Source: Prionailurus bengalensis (taxonomy: Eukaryota > Chordata > Mammalia > Carnivora > Felidae). From it: a stretch of 64,000 nt of DNA. The position numbers and the translations under genes were made by a program. This document shows, in pieces, positions 33,527 to 43,464 of this stretch. How positions within the stretch are numbered: position 1 is the stretch's first letter; every line of letters begins with the position of its first letter. The stretch spans positions 124,413,634-124,477,633 of the forward strand of contig NC_057355.1 of the NCBI RefSeq assembly GCF_016509475.1, written 5' to 3'. Below the pieces are notes generated by a model. The model saw nothing but the letters and a program-made list of their open reading frames with translations. It had not been told where the DNA came from and ran no database searches.

Positions 33527-34029
33527 TGCATAGGGCCACTTGTACCCCAATGTTTATAGCAGCACTCTCAACAATAGCCAAATTGTGGAAAAAGCCTAAA
33601 TGTCCATCAGCTGATGAATGTATAAAGAAATAGTGGTTTATATATACAATGGAGTACTATGTGACAATGAGAAAGAATGAAATATGGCCCTTTGTAACAA
33701 CGTGGATGGAACTGGAGAGTGTGATGCTAAGTGAAATAAGCCATACAGAGAAAGACAGATACCATATGTGTTCACTCTTATGTGGATCCTGAGAAACTTA
33801 ACAGAAACCCATGGGGGAGGGGAAGGAAAAAAAAAAAGAGGTTAGAGTGGGAGAGAGCCAAAGCATAAGAGACTCTTAAAAACTGAGAACAAACTGAGGG
33901 TTGATGGGGGGTGGGAGGGAGGAGAGGGTAGGTGATAAGCATTGAAGAGGGCATCTTTTGGGATGAGCACTGGGTGTTGTATGGAAACCAATTTGACAAT
34001 AAATTTCATATATTAAAAAAAAATAAAAT
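33527..34029 (+). mobile_element. 5'-truncated carnivore L1 with target-site duplication
   Basis: About 500 bases of L1 3' end. It starts in the ORF2 C-terminal part (ACAATAGCCAAATTGTGG, GGAGTACTATGTGACAATG, ACGTGGATGGAACTGG) and runs through the 3' UTR (GATGGGGGGTGGGAGGGAGG, GAGCACTGGGTGTTGTATGG) to AATAAATTTCATA and a poly(A)-like AAATAAAATAAAA tail. AAAATTCTAACTCCT before it and AAAATACTAACTCCT after it are the target-site duplication, so this is a normal target-primed insertion with a 5' truncation. Confidence 0.93.
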
Positions 34030-34044
34030 AAAAATACTAACTCC

Positions 34045-34560
34045 TGTTGAAATGGAATCTTCCTTGTCATACCTCTGTTTTATTGGTTGAATTTCACTCC
34101 TTGGAGAAAGATGGAAGAGTATCTTTCTTCAGAAGCTGAAGACAGCTTTCAAACTCCTCCAGAAATCATCTCAAGATTCATGTCATCCTCTCTTTTAACT
34201 GCTTATCTATGACATTTGTTTTATTTATAAAATTTGCCTTATTCCAAAAAGGATATTAGATGGGTCATACAAACATACATAGTAGACACTGAGATAATAT
34301 ATCCTTCCAAGTTTTGTAGCATAAACAGATTTGATAAGCAAGGCTTTTGTGTCTGTATTTGAGGTCTAGATAAGCAGATTAGGAGAGTAAAGAGTATAGA
34401 TTCCTGCAGCATGTGTCTCTAGATACTCCCCACACCCACCCAGGCCTTCTCAAACTCTAGGCTGCATCCTCCGTACAATGTTGTTGACTGGTGTGTTTAT
34501 ATCAAGAGTTCTTTGGACAGTATTTTTTTCTCCAGTATCTACTCACCCATTAACCTTGGA
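34045..34560. other. Single-copy sequence, nothing recognised
   Basis: No gene or repeat recognised. Confidence 0.4.
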
Positions 34561-34567
34561 AGACAGC

Positions 34568-34775
34568 ATTGTATAGTGATACAAAAGTGGATTTTGCACT
34601 CAAAATATATCTTGGTGAAAGCTTGAGAAAATTGGGAGATTTACTTAATCTTTGAGCTTTTAGTCTCACTGTCTAGCAGGGATAACCATGGGTATTTTGC
34701 CCCTCCTTAAGGATAGTTTTGAGGATTAAATACAATAACACGTACCAGCGTTCACACATAGTAGATGCTTAATTA
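34568..34775 (+). repeat. MIR SINE
   Basis: TTGTATAGTGATACAAAAGTGG, TTTGCACTCAAAATATATC, GGAGATTTACTTAATCTTTGAGC, TTTGAGGATTAAATACAATAAC and ACACATAGTAGATGCTTAA follow the full MIR. Confidence 0.8.
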
Positions 34776-34825
34776 GGATTCCAGATACATGTCAAGAAGG
34801 CTTTGGGTGGCCAGTGGAGTCTGGT

Positions 34826-34828
<3 letters not shown>

Positions 34829-34856
<28 letters not shown>

Positions 34857-34875
34857 TATGTATATATATGCATAT
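34829..34875. repeat. Poly(A) plus (TA)n simple repeat
   Basis: A15 run followed by about 10 TA units and a TATG-containing continuation. Confidence 0.92.
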
Positions 34876-34879
34876 GAAT

Positions 34880-36855
34880 AGCTTTATGTGGAAAAGTAAA
34901 AAAAAAAAAGCTCTAGTTAGTGATATTTGCTGAGTTCTGGTGTGAGAGTACCCCCCAGCAAACCTGCATCACTGAACACAGAGCTGGGAAGCAATATGGA
35001 CAATCCAGCGGCTCTTGGGAGCCAGTGCAAGCCTGATCCAGCATTCCCTATGTGTTCCTATACACCACTCCCACCCCCAGCCACAGTGTATATTTGTAGC
35101 ATTCATAAATGAGTAAAAAGGTACGCAGAAAAAAAAATTCCATTGCAAGGAATTCCCATCAGATACTGATGCTGCCTGAAAAAGAGAGGTGATGATTTTA
35201 GTTGCATTTATAATGGTGAATCTCTTGCTTCTTCTGGTATGGAGGGTCCAGTTACTTTTTCTAAATTAGCTTGCTTTTTTTCCCCCTTTCTTTATCTCTG
35301 TCTCACCCTCCCTCTCTACCTCCCTCTTCCAACACAATGCTTTATATGGCAACAGTTACCAAGCAAAGTGAAGGATCTTATGAAAAATTCCAAGGTTCAG
35401 TTAGAAAAATGAATGCAAATGCCCATGTTTTATCAATACATACTGTTCAGCTAAGAGCTGGTTGTAAAAAGAAACATTTGCCTGCCCAAAGAAACCACCA
35501 TCAACATCTTGGCATAAGAGAAATGGATTTGTTTAATATTGGCTATTTGTTCTTTCTTTCTGAGGAGAAATGTCTGAATATGTTCATTTTCGTACTTTAA
35601 GTCATCATCGATTACAGAGTTGCAGGCACATTTCATACGGGCTGCCTCCAGTGGCTGTCAGCAAAAACCAAAACCAAGCAGCTGTTGGGTAGATATTGGA
35701 GAAAAGCGCTCTGAATGCTACCCTCCCATTTTCTTCTCCTGGCACAGGTGGAGATATTTATGCACAGGGAAGGAAATGAAGGGCATGCATCCAGGTTCTT
35801 CCCTAGCTGTCTCCTTAGAAAGCACTGCTTTTTGGACAGTCCTCAAAGCATGACACAGCTGAGACTTGGTATAGATACACACACAGTGTCGTATTTATTT
35901 GTGGCCACTTCCTTCTGGCAGTCCTTTGGCAGGTAGAATCAAATTCTTCTCTTTGAACAGCACGACCAACTGAGATTTTCCTTTGTGTTTAGTAAATATT
36001 TGGGCATTGTAGATTGTTATCAGCAGTGATTCCTTTTATACTTCAGAGATGGAAAACTTTTCTTCCTTGACACTTGGCTGTTCATTTGGGGAAGTGGGAA
36101 TAGCCAGGTGGAAACTGGACAGGGAATTAGGATACATAAGTCTCATTAATAGTAACTTTTCCTTAGCCATTTTATCATACTTGAAAATAGGATGTGCTCT
36201 AGGTTAGAAACCTAATTTTACAAGTGACTCTACTTTTGGGGTGTTTTATTGTCCATTTATCAGTTTTTATTTTTTTAGTGTATATTAATGTTGAGATATT
36301 TTAACATACACCTTAGCGGTGTAAAGAGTCCCACCATATAAATAAAGCAAAGGTGAGTAGAGATATACAGGAATACTTCACAAGTGAAACAGATCAAATG
36401 GACTTCCTCCTGAATTGCTGTTTAAAAAGTTGGTTAGTCACTATTGTCACCACAGTTCAGCACAAAGTTAATGAGAATAAGACTGTATAATTTTGATGTA
36501 AAACATCAAACACCTCATAATTATCATCATCATCCATCTTTATACACCATTATCCATCACCATTATTACTGTATTTTTATTGCTTGGATTAATGCAGTCC
36601 TAACAGAGCATAATGGTATGGAAATTATTTAATTGCAAGCGCAAACTTTATCAAGTCAAAAATCATTTAATCCTGTGACAGAAATCCAGAAATACCACCT
36701 CCTGAAAGGACTCGCTATATATGCCTTAAAGGTATTTTAACTACTATTTCTTCTGATTTTTCTTCGATTTACTCTTGTTTTAATTTTGCCTCTGTATCAA
36801 GGAATCTTGAACTTTCATGGTCAGAAGAAGACCTTTGCTAAATATGCATATTTGG
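34880..36855. other. Single-copy sequence, nothing recognised
   Basis: About 2 kb without recognisable repeats apart from a CAT/CAC-rich patch near 36520-36565. Open frames at 35271-35600 and 35620-35853 have no domain I know and no clear splice or Kozak context. Confidence 0.35.
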
Positions 36856-36859
36856 GGAT

Positions 36860-37000
36860 CTCATCATAGCAGGTCTCTGGTGGGGCTTTTGGAATCTCTG
36901 TTTTGTTTGTTTGTTTGTTTGTTTGTTGTTTGGTTTGTTTTTGACAAGCATTTCAGATGTTTCTGATAAAGGTGGTCTAGAAGAACACATTTTAAGGAAT
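36860..37000 (+). mobile_element. MER5-like remnant interrupted by (TTTG)n
   Basis: GCTTTTGGAATCTCTGTTTTG and ACAAGCATTTCAGATGTTTCTG then GGTGGTCTAGAAGAACACATTTTAAGG follow MER5A, with a TTTG microsatellite (36901-36945) in the middle. Low identity. Confidence 0.45.
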
Positions 37001-37174
37001 ATCACACTCTTTGCTCATAAAAAGAATTCATTATTTTGCCTCTGTTTTTGTTATATTACTATCTAAGAGAATGTGATTATAAATAGAAATCATCACAATT
37101 ACTATTATATAAATTATTCTAGTTACATTGGTCCAAATTACATTGGTCATTAATAATTAATAATAATGAATGAG

Positions 37175-37345
37175 AGCAGTAGCATATATATGGTACTTAT
37201 TATGCCAGACACTCTTTTAAGGAATTTGCATGTATTAATATCACAGTGGTTTTTTGAGGCAAATAATGTCATATACCCATGTTCTAGAAGAGAAGGTTCA
37301 TCTGAAGGAAGCTGCTCGCTGATTTGTAAAGAAGTAGGTCTAGAA
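37175..37345 (-). repeat. MIR fragment, antisense
   Basis: GGTACTTATTATGCCAGACAC, GGAATTTGCATGTATTAATATCAC, GAAGTAGGTCTAGAACCATAC follow the reversed MIR/MIR-like core. Confidence 0.55.
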
Positions 37346-37550
37346 CCATACCACATGGGTTCAAAGTCTGTCCTTGCCACTTATGAGCTGTATAAGTGAC
37401 AAATGTCTTTCTCTCTCTGACTGTGAATGACAACTGTGGATCTGACCAATGTTAACTTCCCAGGGTAGTGATGAGGATTACATGAGCTAAAGTCTACCAG
37501 TGTGTAAAGGCTAGCATGGAAAGTCATCCATGCTCTAGCAATGTTAACTG
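37345..37550 (+). repeat. MIR fragment facing the previous one
   Basis: GGGTTCAAAGTCTGTCCTTGCC, ACTTATGAGCTGTATAAG, AGTGATGAGGATTACATGAGC follow the plus-strand MIR. Confidence 0.65.
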
Positions 37551-37671
37551 TTTTCACCCTCTGTTGTGACCTCACCTTTCATCCCCCTTTTCTAAGTTGT
37601 TGTCATTAACATCCAGTATAGTCTTCTGAGTTGTTAGCCAACTAGTTAACTACTAGCAGTGCTTCTTTTTT

Positions 37672-37900
37672 TGTTTTTTTATGTTATTTTTGAAGGAGAA
37701 AGAGAGAAAGAGAGAGAGATAGAGAGAGACAGTGGGAGTGGGGGAGGCGGGGAGAGAGAGGGAGACACAGGATCCAAACCAGGCTCCAGGCTCTGAGCTG
37801 TCAGCACAGAGCCTGACATGGGGCTTGAACCCACAAACTGTGAGATCATGACCTGAGCTAAAGTTGGACACTTAAGTGACTGAGCCACCCAGGTGCCCCC
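37672..37900 (-). mobile_element. Feline-type SINE, antisense
   Basis: TTTTATGTTATTTTTGAAGG tail, long GAGA-rich segment, GAGCTGTCAGCACAGAGCC middle and GCCACCCAGGTGCCCC head. Flanked on the right by a (TTTTG)n run at 37916-37951. Confidence 0.93.
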
Positions 37901-37920
37901 TCCCCCGTTGTTTTCTTTTG

Positions 37921-37951
<31 letters not shown>

Positions 37952-37994
37952 GATCATTGGGTGATCACTGTTTCGGGCGTTTTACCCATATTCC

Positions 37995-38285
37995 ATTATA
38001 TGAAATAGTATAGTTTACTTTGATTAATCCAGTGTTATTGGTCATTACGGTCATTTTCCAGTTTTTGCTATTATAAACCATGTTGCAGAAATCATATCTG
38101 TAGCTAGGTTATGTAAAATGTTTGTAATCATATCCTTAGGATGCATTTTAAGAAGTAGAATTGCCAGTGTAAAAGTGTGTATTTTCAAGTTTTTAGCATA
38201 TTTTTTTAACATTTCCTACCAGGAATGTTGCAACAGTTTGTATTTCTACCTACCAACAAAATATGAAGATTTTTATAAAAGGTTT
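37995..38285 (-). mobile_element. Ancient L1 3' fragment, antisense
   Basis: CATTTTCCAGTTTTTGCTATTATAAACC, ATGCATTTTAAGAAGTAGAATTGCC, and AACAGTTTGTATTTCTACC match the reversed 3' region of old mammalian L1. The SINE at 38292 begins at its right end. Confidence 0.65.
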
Positions 38286-38291
38286 GAAGGA

Positions 38292-38545
38292 GGGGCACCT
38301 GGGCGGCACATTCAGTTGGGCTTCTGACTCCTGATTTCAGCTCAGGTCATGATCTTAGTCAGGGTCCTGAGATTGAGCCTCAGGTTGGCTGTGTACTGAG
38401 TGTGGAGCCTGCTTAAGATTTTCTTTCTCTCCCTCTCCCTCTCCCCTCTCCATACCCCCCACCCTCCCCTTGGCCTATACCCTGTCCCCCCTGCCCCGGC
38501 TCTGGGGTGCACACACTCTCTCTAAAATTACAAAAAATAGTAAGA
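38292..38545 (+). mobile_element. Carnivore SINE of a non-feline-specific (older) subtype
   Basis: GGGGCACCTGGGCGGCACAT head, GACTCCTGATTTCAGC, CAGGGTCCTGAGATTGAGCC (a caniform-style body), GGAGCCTGCTTAAGATTTTC, then CCCTCTCCC-rich run. The (CCT)-rich part is extended. No obvious target-site duplication. Confidence 0.85.
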
Positions 38546-38819
38546 AGAAAAAGTTTAAAGGAAATGAATTGCAAATCGACAACCTGTGAGTTCTTTTTTA
38601 GCCATCTAGCAGCCTTTATCAACAACCAGATGTCAAATTACCTGTTTCCTTGGAAAAGAGAATCAAAGCCATGTTTCAGTCTGTCTAATAAACTGCTGTG
38701 TAAGTTCTAAGGAAGTGTCTCTAAAAGTCACAGAGGGGTACAGTGTTATAAATTCTAAAGAAATAAGGAAAACTCTTGGTACCTGAGAGACTTTTATTCC
38801 CTGTTGTCAATTAGGTCAT

Positions 38820-39105
38820 TCAGGTCTCGGTTCAAATGTCACCTTTACAGAGAATCTTTTCCCACTACCCTTTCTAAAATAGTCTCCCTAACCTACCATC
38901 ACTCTACCCCATTATTCTGTCTTTTTTTATAGTAGTTCATACTATTTGTTTATTACTTTATTGCCTCTCTCCTCATTACAATACTGCTTGTGAGCTTCTG
39001 GGAGTCAAGAGACCCTTCCTGTACCGGTCATCTTATTGCTGAAACCTAAAATAGTGCTTGACACATAGAAGGTATTCATATATGATGTGAATGAATTAAT
39101 GAGTG
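38820..39105 (+). repeat. L2 LINE 3' fragment
   Basis: GTTCAAATGTCACCTTTACAG, GAATCTTTTCCCACTACCC, ATAGTAGTTCATACTATTTG, TTTATTGCCTCTCTCC, AATAGTGCTTGACACATAG and GAATGAATTAATGAG give a clear L2 3' end. Confidence 0.85.
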
Positions 39106-40105
39106 AATGAATGGATGCAGTCTTTTAAATCGTTACTAAGTTCACCATTCACTATTCATGCACAGCTGCGAAGTCTGCAGTACAACACTGTTAAGGGACA
39201 AAATATGCATACAGGGCAAAGTATCCTTTGTGACTCATCTGAGATATTCAGCCTTGTAGATGAAGATAAGCAGGAGAGGACTAATTATTAAAGCATCAAT
39301 AGCATTGGCCCTTTGGTTACAAATGTGAGTTAATTTCCCTTTGGATTTATCCTATGAGTTGCTTTTTAATGGTCTAGGGCTTTTGTTATAGATAAGTTCG
39401 GCTGTACTTTTCTCTTTGCTTCCTTAACGGCTGTGCCCTTTGGGTAGCTGTTTTAATCAATTTTCTCAGTCCCTGTCTGCCATGGGGATAAAGCTTTTGC
39501 AGAACTATTAAAGATCCTAATGTCAACTTCTCTTAAGATTTTTTTGTCCAATAAAGGGTGTCCTGAGAGTTACTGTTTTGAGAGTATCTTAACAAGGATA
39601 CTCTCTTGCCATGCACCTTAACTAGGAGAATATGTTTGTTTCACTCGGACAGGTACAGAATCTATGAGGTTCCCCGTGGTATACCCAGCTCTTGCACAAT
39701 GACTGGGGCATAGGAAACATTCCAAAAACTGTTGAATAAGTGAACAAGATAATCAATATCTTTCCTACCTATCAAGAAATCCAATTGGGATCTATTATGT
39801 GTTGTAGGTAATTCCTTTGAGCATTGAGAATCTGTGTGACTGGCTCTCACTTGCTTATCATCTAAGTTGAACTGCTGAGTGTGGGCAGTAGAAATTATTT
39901 CAGTGGAGATTTAACTGGCTTGAATTTATGAGAATATTATTTGTCATATTGCGAAGAATGCCTACGGACTTCCCTCGTTCTCTAAGGAGGCTCAGGTCTC
40001 CCCCAAATGACTGGCATATTACAAGTTTTCAATGTTATATTGTTTTTATTGGAAAGGGATATACACACTTACTTGTCTGGAGTTAAGGAAAGAACCACTA
40101 GCATA
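39105..40105. other. Mostly single-copy sequence
   Basis: A short L2-like tail at about 39680-39750 (GCTCTTGCACAATGACTGGG, GTTGAATAAGTGAAC). No gene recognised. Confidence 0.4.
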
Positions 40106-40109
40106 TTCC

Positions 40110-40382
40110 AACTCTAAGATAATGACGATGATAATTGCAGTAGCATTTATAACACATCCACTATGTTCCAGATACTGAACTGGATGCTTTGTATTCCTTA
40201 TGTGGTTTAAATCTAATAACACATTGAAACAGTTATTTTTATTCCATACTACCAATGAGAAAACTGGAAATTTTGAAGATTGAGTGCTTTGCCTAAGGTT
40301 AAATAACTTGTAAATGGTGAAGTTTAGATTTCAATTCCGTTCCATCAGACTTCAAAACCTATCCTTATGAGTATTATGCCTT
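40110..40382 (-). repeat. MIR SINE, antisense
   Basis: TTCCAGATACTGAACTGGATGC, GAAACAGTTATTTTTATTCC, GAGAAAACTGGAAATTTTG, TGCCTAAGGTTAAATAACTTG and CCATCAGACTTCAAAACC follow the reversed MIR. Confidence 0.7.
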
Positions 40383-40384
40383 GT

Positions 40385-41395
40385 CACATCTCCAATCTTT
40401 TTTCATTCAATCTTAGTCTTTTATTATAGCTAAATTTGAATGGCTATTCCAGAGGAATTTTTCACAATTTTTTCATTGATCACTTTCAAGCCAGTCTGAA
40501 TCCCCAAAACATAAGATTTTTATAAACTCCATCAGTGTAATCCCAAACTAGATAAATAACTTTTAAAGATCTTGAGCTAAAATGCCTCTCCCTCTGTTAT
40601 TACATTAATGACGTAACTTTCTGTGGTGTTGCTCTGAGCATTAAAAGAATTAATACACTTGAGGCTAGATTTGTTGAGAGATAATTTTTTGTTTTGTTTT
40701 ATTGCAGTTACTGTTGTTTCTGGCATTTTTCTCTTCCCTCCATTCTACTTTTTCTTTCTCCAATATTGGCTTGAAGGACAACTTTCTGTGCATGTTCAGG
40801 AATCTGGAGCAAAGGAAACAAGCACAGTAATTTGTCTGCCACTATTTGGATGTTAATATAGCACCTCAGCAGCCAGCAAAGCAGACAGAGCCCCTGTGAA
40901 CATCATTGTGTTTGGGCTGCAGCTTTGGTTGCCAAAGTGCAGTTTTTACTGTTGGCATTTCTGCCACCTGCTATGGGTAATAACCATCTAAAGGACAAAT
41001 CCCCCTGTCTGTGATTTTTCTTTCTGGGCTTCATTGGAGAGAGACTGTGAAATGATTTATTCCTCTGTACATGTGAAGCTACAATGTATTCTCGGGTGCA
41101 GAGTTTTGGCCTCTGATACTTTATGTTCTTAGGTTAATCCATTAACTTGCCTGGGGGGAAAAGGACAGGCAAGATGGATGAAGATGTTACAAAAACCTAG
41201 ATGAAAAGGATCTCAAAAAATCTCAACCACTGCCTCTTCCTCTCTGTTCTCATCTGCTCCTAGTTAGTCCTTTATAGGAAATGGGGTCTGTTAATAACAA
41301 TGCTTTGTACCTGTTGTTATAAATGAGACCAGTTATTTTTCACTATGTGGGTATAATGAATATTTTACTTGTCTTCCCATATCCCCCTCAAAAGA
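40385..41395. other. Single-copy sequence, possible conserved segment at 40.8-41.0 kb
   Basis: No repeat recognised. The block 40850-40985 has balanced composition and a small hairpin (40931-40956: GCCAA, bulge AGTG, CAGT-TTTT-ACTG, TTGGC). Confidence 0.35.
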
Positions 41396-41396
41396 A

Positions 41397-41446
<50 letters not shown>
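41397..41446. repeat. (CA)n microsatellite
   Basis: About 23 CA units with one early interruption (ACACATACAC). Confidence 0.97.
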
Positions 41447-41449
41447 TGG

Positions 41450-43008
41450 TTTTGTGCCCAAATAAGTGTGAGGAATACCGGGGGGAAGAAAATTACAAGT
41501 CTGTTTGCTGCAGACCTTGTCAGAGCCTTAGAAAACATCACACAAATTATGAATCTCTCTAGAAGGGATATATAGTATGCAACATTTTTCAACTTTATTT
41601 GATTTCAAAATGCTTTTTTATAGGAGCAGCTTAGAGACTAATGTTCTATTGAACACACTTAAGAGAGCATTGGACTTGATCATTTTCATTACAATTTTGT
41701 AATTAGTTTGCAAACTTATCTTGTTGCTCTTAATTGGGTTGTTAGTTCAAGTGAAAATGTTTTATGTATAATTTTTCATGTTGCAAGTGTGTTTTTATAC
41801 TAACTACTGGAAATTGTAGTTGTAAAAAGATTGTACAAGAGCATTATCTCAGTGACTACTCAGTTTTCCTCTCCCCACCTCCATTTTCCTCCTGTTCTTA
41901 CAATGCCATTAAGTATACCTAAATGGAAGAAAGCTAACTTGGTGGTAGAGGTACATGCCACTGTAGGTGGATTGGTGTGTTAATTATACAGTATGCAAGT
42001 AATCTGTGGATTGGCTTTATTAATTAGATCTCAAGAAATTGTATAAAAAATAAACATATCCTGGAATTTCTCTTGGTGTACATTTTTCAAGTGGCTTTGC
42101 TTTTCTGTTGGCAGAAATTGGTCAGGTTCATGGAGTCAACATAAATGTTAGAGTCAAACATAACGTAGTAAATTTACAATGTAATTTTTAAATATAATAT
42201 TCTTAACACACATTATCAATGAAAAGCAAAGAAAAATTCTTCAAAGGAGATTCTAATCATGGTAGAGGTCAGTACCTTCCACGAAGATGTCAATATTCCT
42301 GTCCCAGCTCATTCCCTCACTGTAGCAGAACTGAAAGACTGGCCAGGAGAGATTGGTCATTGTGACTGCCATAATGTACTCACAGGACCACATAGCATTT
42401 ATATTCTTGGAACATTTTGCTATTTGGTTTTAAGATCAAGCATAAAGAAATGTTTTTATTCCTTTCTAAGTCAATTAATTTCTTAAAAAATAGCAAGCTG
42501 AAATGAAAAAGCTTTATTGTTAGACTCAGTATAGCCATAACTACATATCTCCTATGTTGGGCTCAGTCATAATATCAATTTTTCATGAGGTTCTCAGTTA
42601 AAAAAAAATCGCACACAACTTGTTGAATATCCAAGAAAGAAATACATGCATTACACTGTTGTTTTCTGAGTGTCACTGTTCTCAAAGCACATGTAGAGAA
42701 AAGGTGGTTATGAGGACAGTTCTCTGGTCACCTGGAAGGGCTTCCACTGTCACATGAAGGAAGGCTGTCCCATTTTCTGGGTGATAAAGAACCTGAGCTT
42801 TCCTAGAGATATTTATCTCCAGTGTTTTTGGTCCATTTAAGCACTCTTTATGTATCCTTACTCAAATAATATTTGTTAAATGATTAAATAAATGCAACAA
42901 CTATTAGAAACAATAGAGATGGAGAATGGAGATGTGGGTTTTATGTGTGTATACCTAAAGGAATCCGAGTGGTGCCAGTCGTAGAAGTAAATGTTAGAAA
43001 AACATTTT
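41450..43008. other. AT-rich single-copy sequence, nothing recognised
   Basis: No gene or clear repeat in about 1.5 kb; an AATATTTGTTAAATGATTAAATAAATG string near 42867 could be a bare L2 tail. Confidence 0.35.
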
Positions 43009-43011
43009 GTG

Positions 43012-43213
43012 GGGGCGCCTGGGTGGCGCAGTCGGTTGAGCGTCCGACTTCAGCCAGGTCACGATCTCGCGGTCCGGGAGTTCGAGCCCCGCGTCAGGCT
43101 CTGGGCTGATGTTTCCGATTCTGTGTCTCCCTCTCTCTCTGCCCCTCCCCCGTTCATGCTCTGTATCTCTCTGTCCCAAAAATAAATAAACGTTGAAAAA
43201 AAAATTTAAAAAA
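43012..43213 (+). mobile_element. Young feline SINE with a 19-bp internal deletion
   Basis: Same subfamily as the copy at 29890, and nearly identical to it through GGCGCAGTCGGTTGAGCG, CACGATCTCGCGG and GTTCGAGCCCCGCGTC. It lacks about 19 bases between GGGCTGATG and TTTCCGATTC. The 16-bp target-site duplication AGAAAAACATTTTGTG is perfect (left copy ends at 43011, right copy 43214-43229). Confidence 0.97.
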
Positions 43214-43309
43214 AGAAAAACATTTTGTGAAGTTGATAGACCAAAATAGTGAAAGAATGAAACAGACGTTTTCTATGATACCTTTTCTAATGTGACTGTC
43301 TTGAGATTG

Positions 43310-43450
43310 TTCTGTTTATTTTTTGCTGCATAACAAGCAATCCCAAATGCAGTAGGTTATAAGTAACAATTCTTTTATGATTCACAGATTCTGTGGGGCA
43401 GGAATTTGGACAGGGTGCTATGGCGATGGTTTATCTCTGCTTCTGGGTAT
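43310..43450 (-). repeat. Old LTR-like fragment, family unassigned
   Basis: TTTGCTGCATAACAAGCAATCCC, AGTAGGTTATAAGTAAC, and CACAGATTCTGTGGGGCAGGAATTTGG resemble the reversed end of an old mammalian LTR-type repeat. It abuts the truncated side of the large L1. Confidence 0.4.
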
Positions 43451-43464
43451 ATGGGGTCTGACTA

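Noticed and set aside
35271..35853. Adjacent open frames of 109 and 77 codons
   Set aside because: Different frames, no shared domain, no splice signals that join them convincingly.
41323..41592. Open frames with long His-Thr or Cys-Val runs
   Set aside because: Translations of the (CA)n/(TG)n microsatellite.
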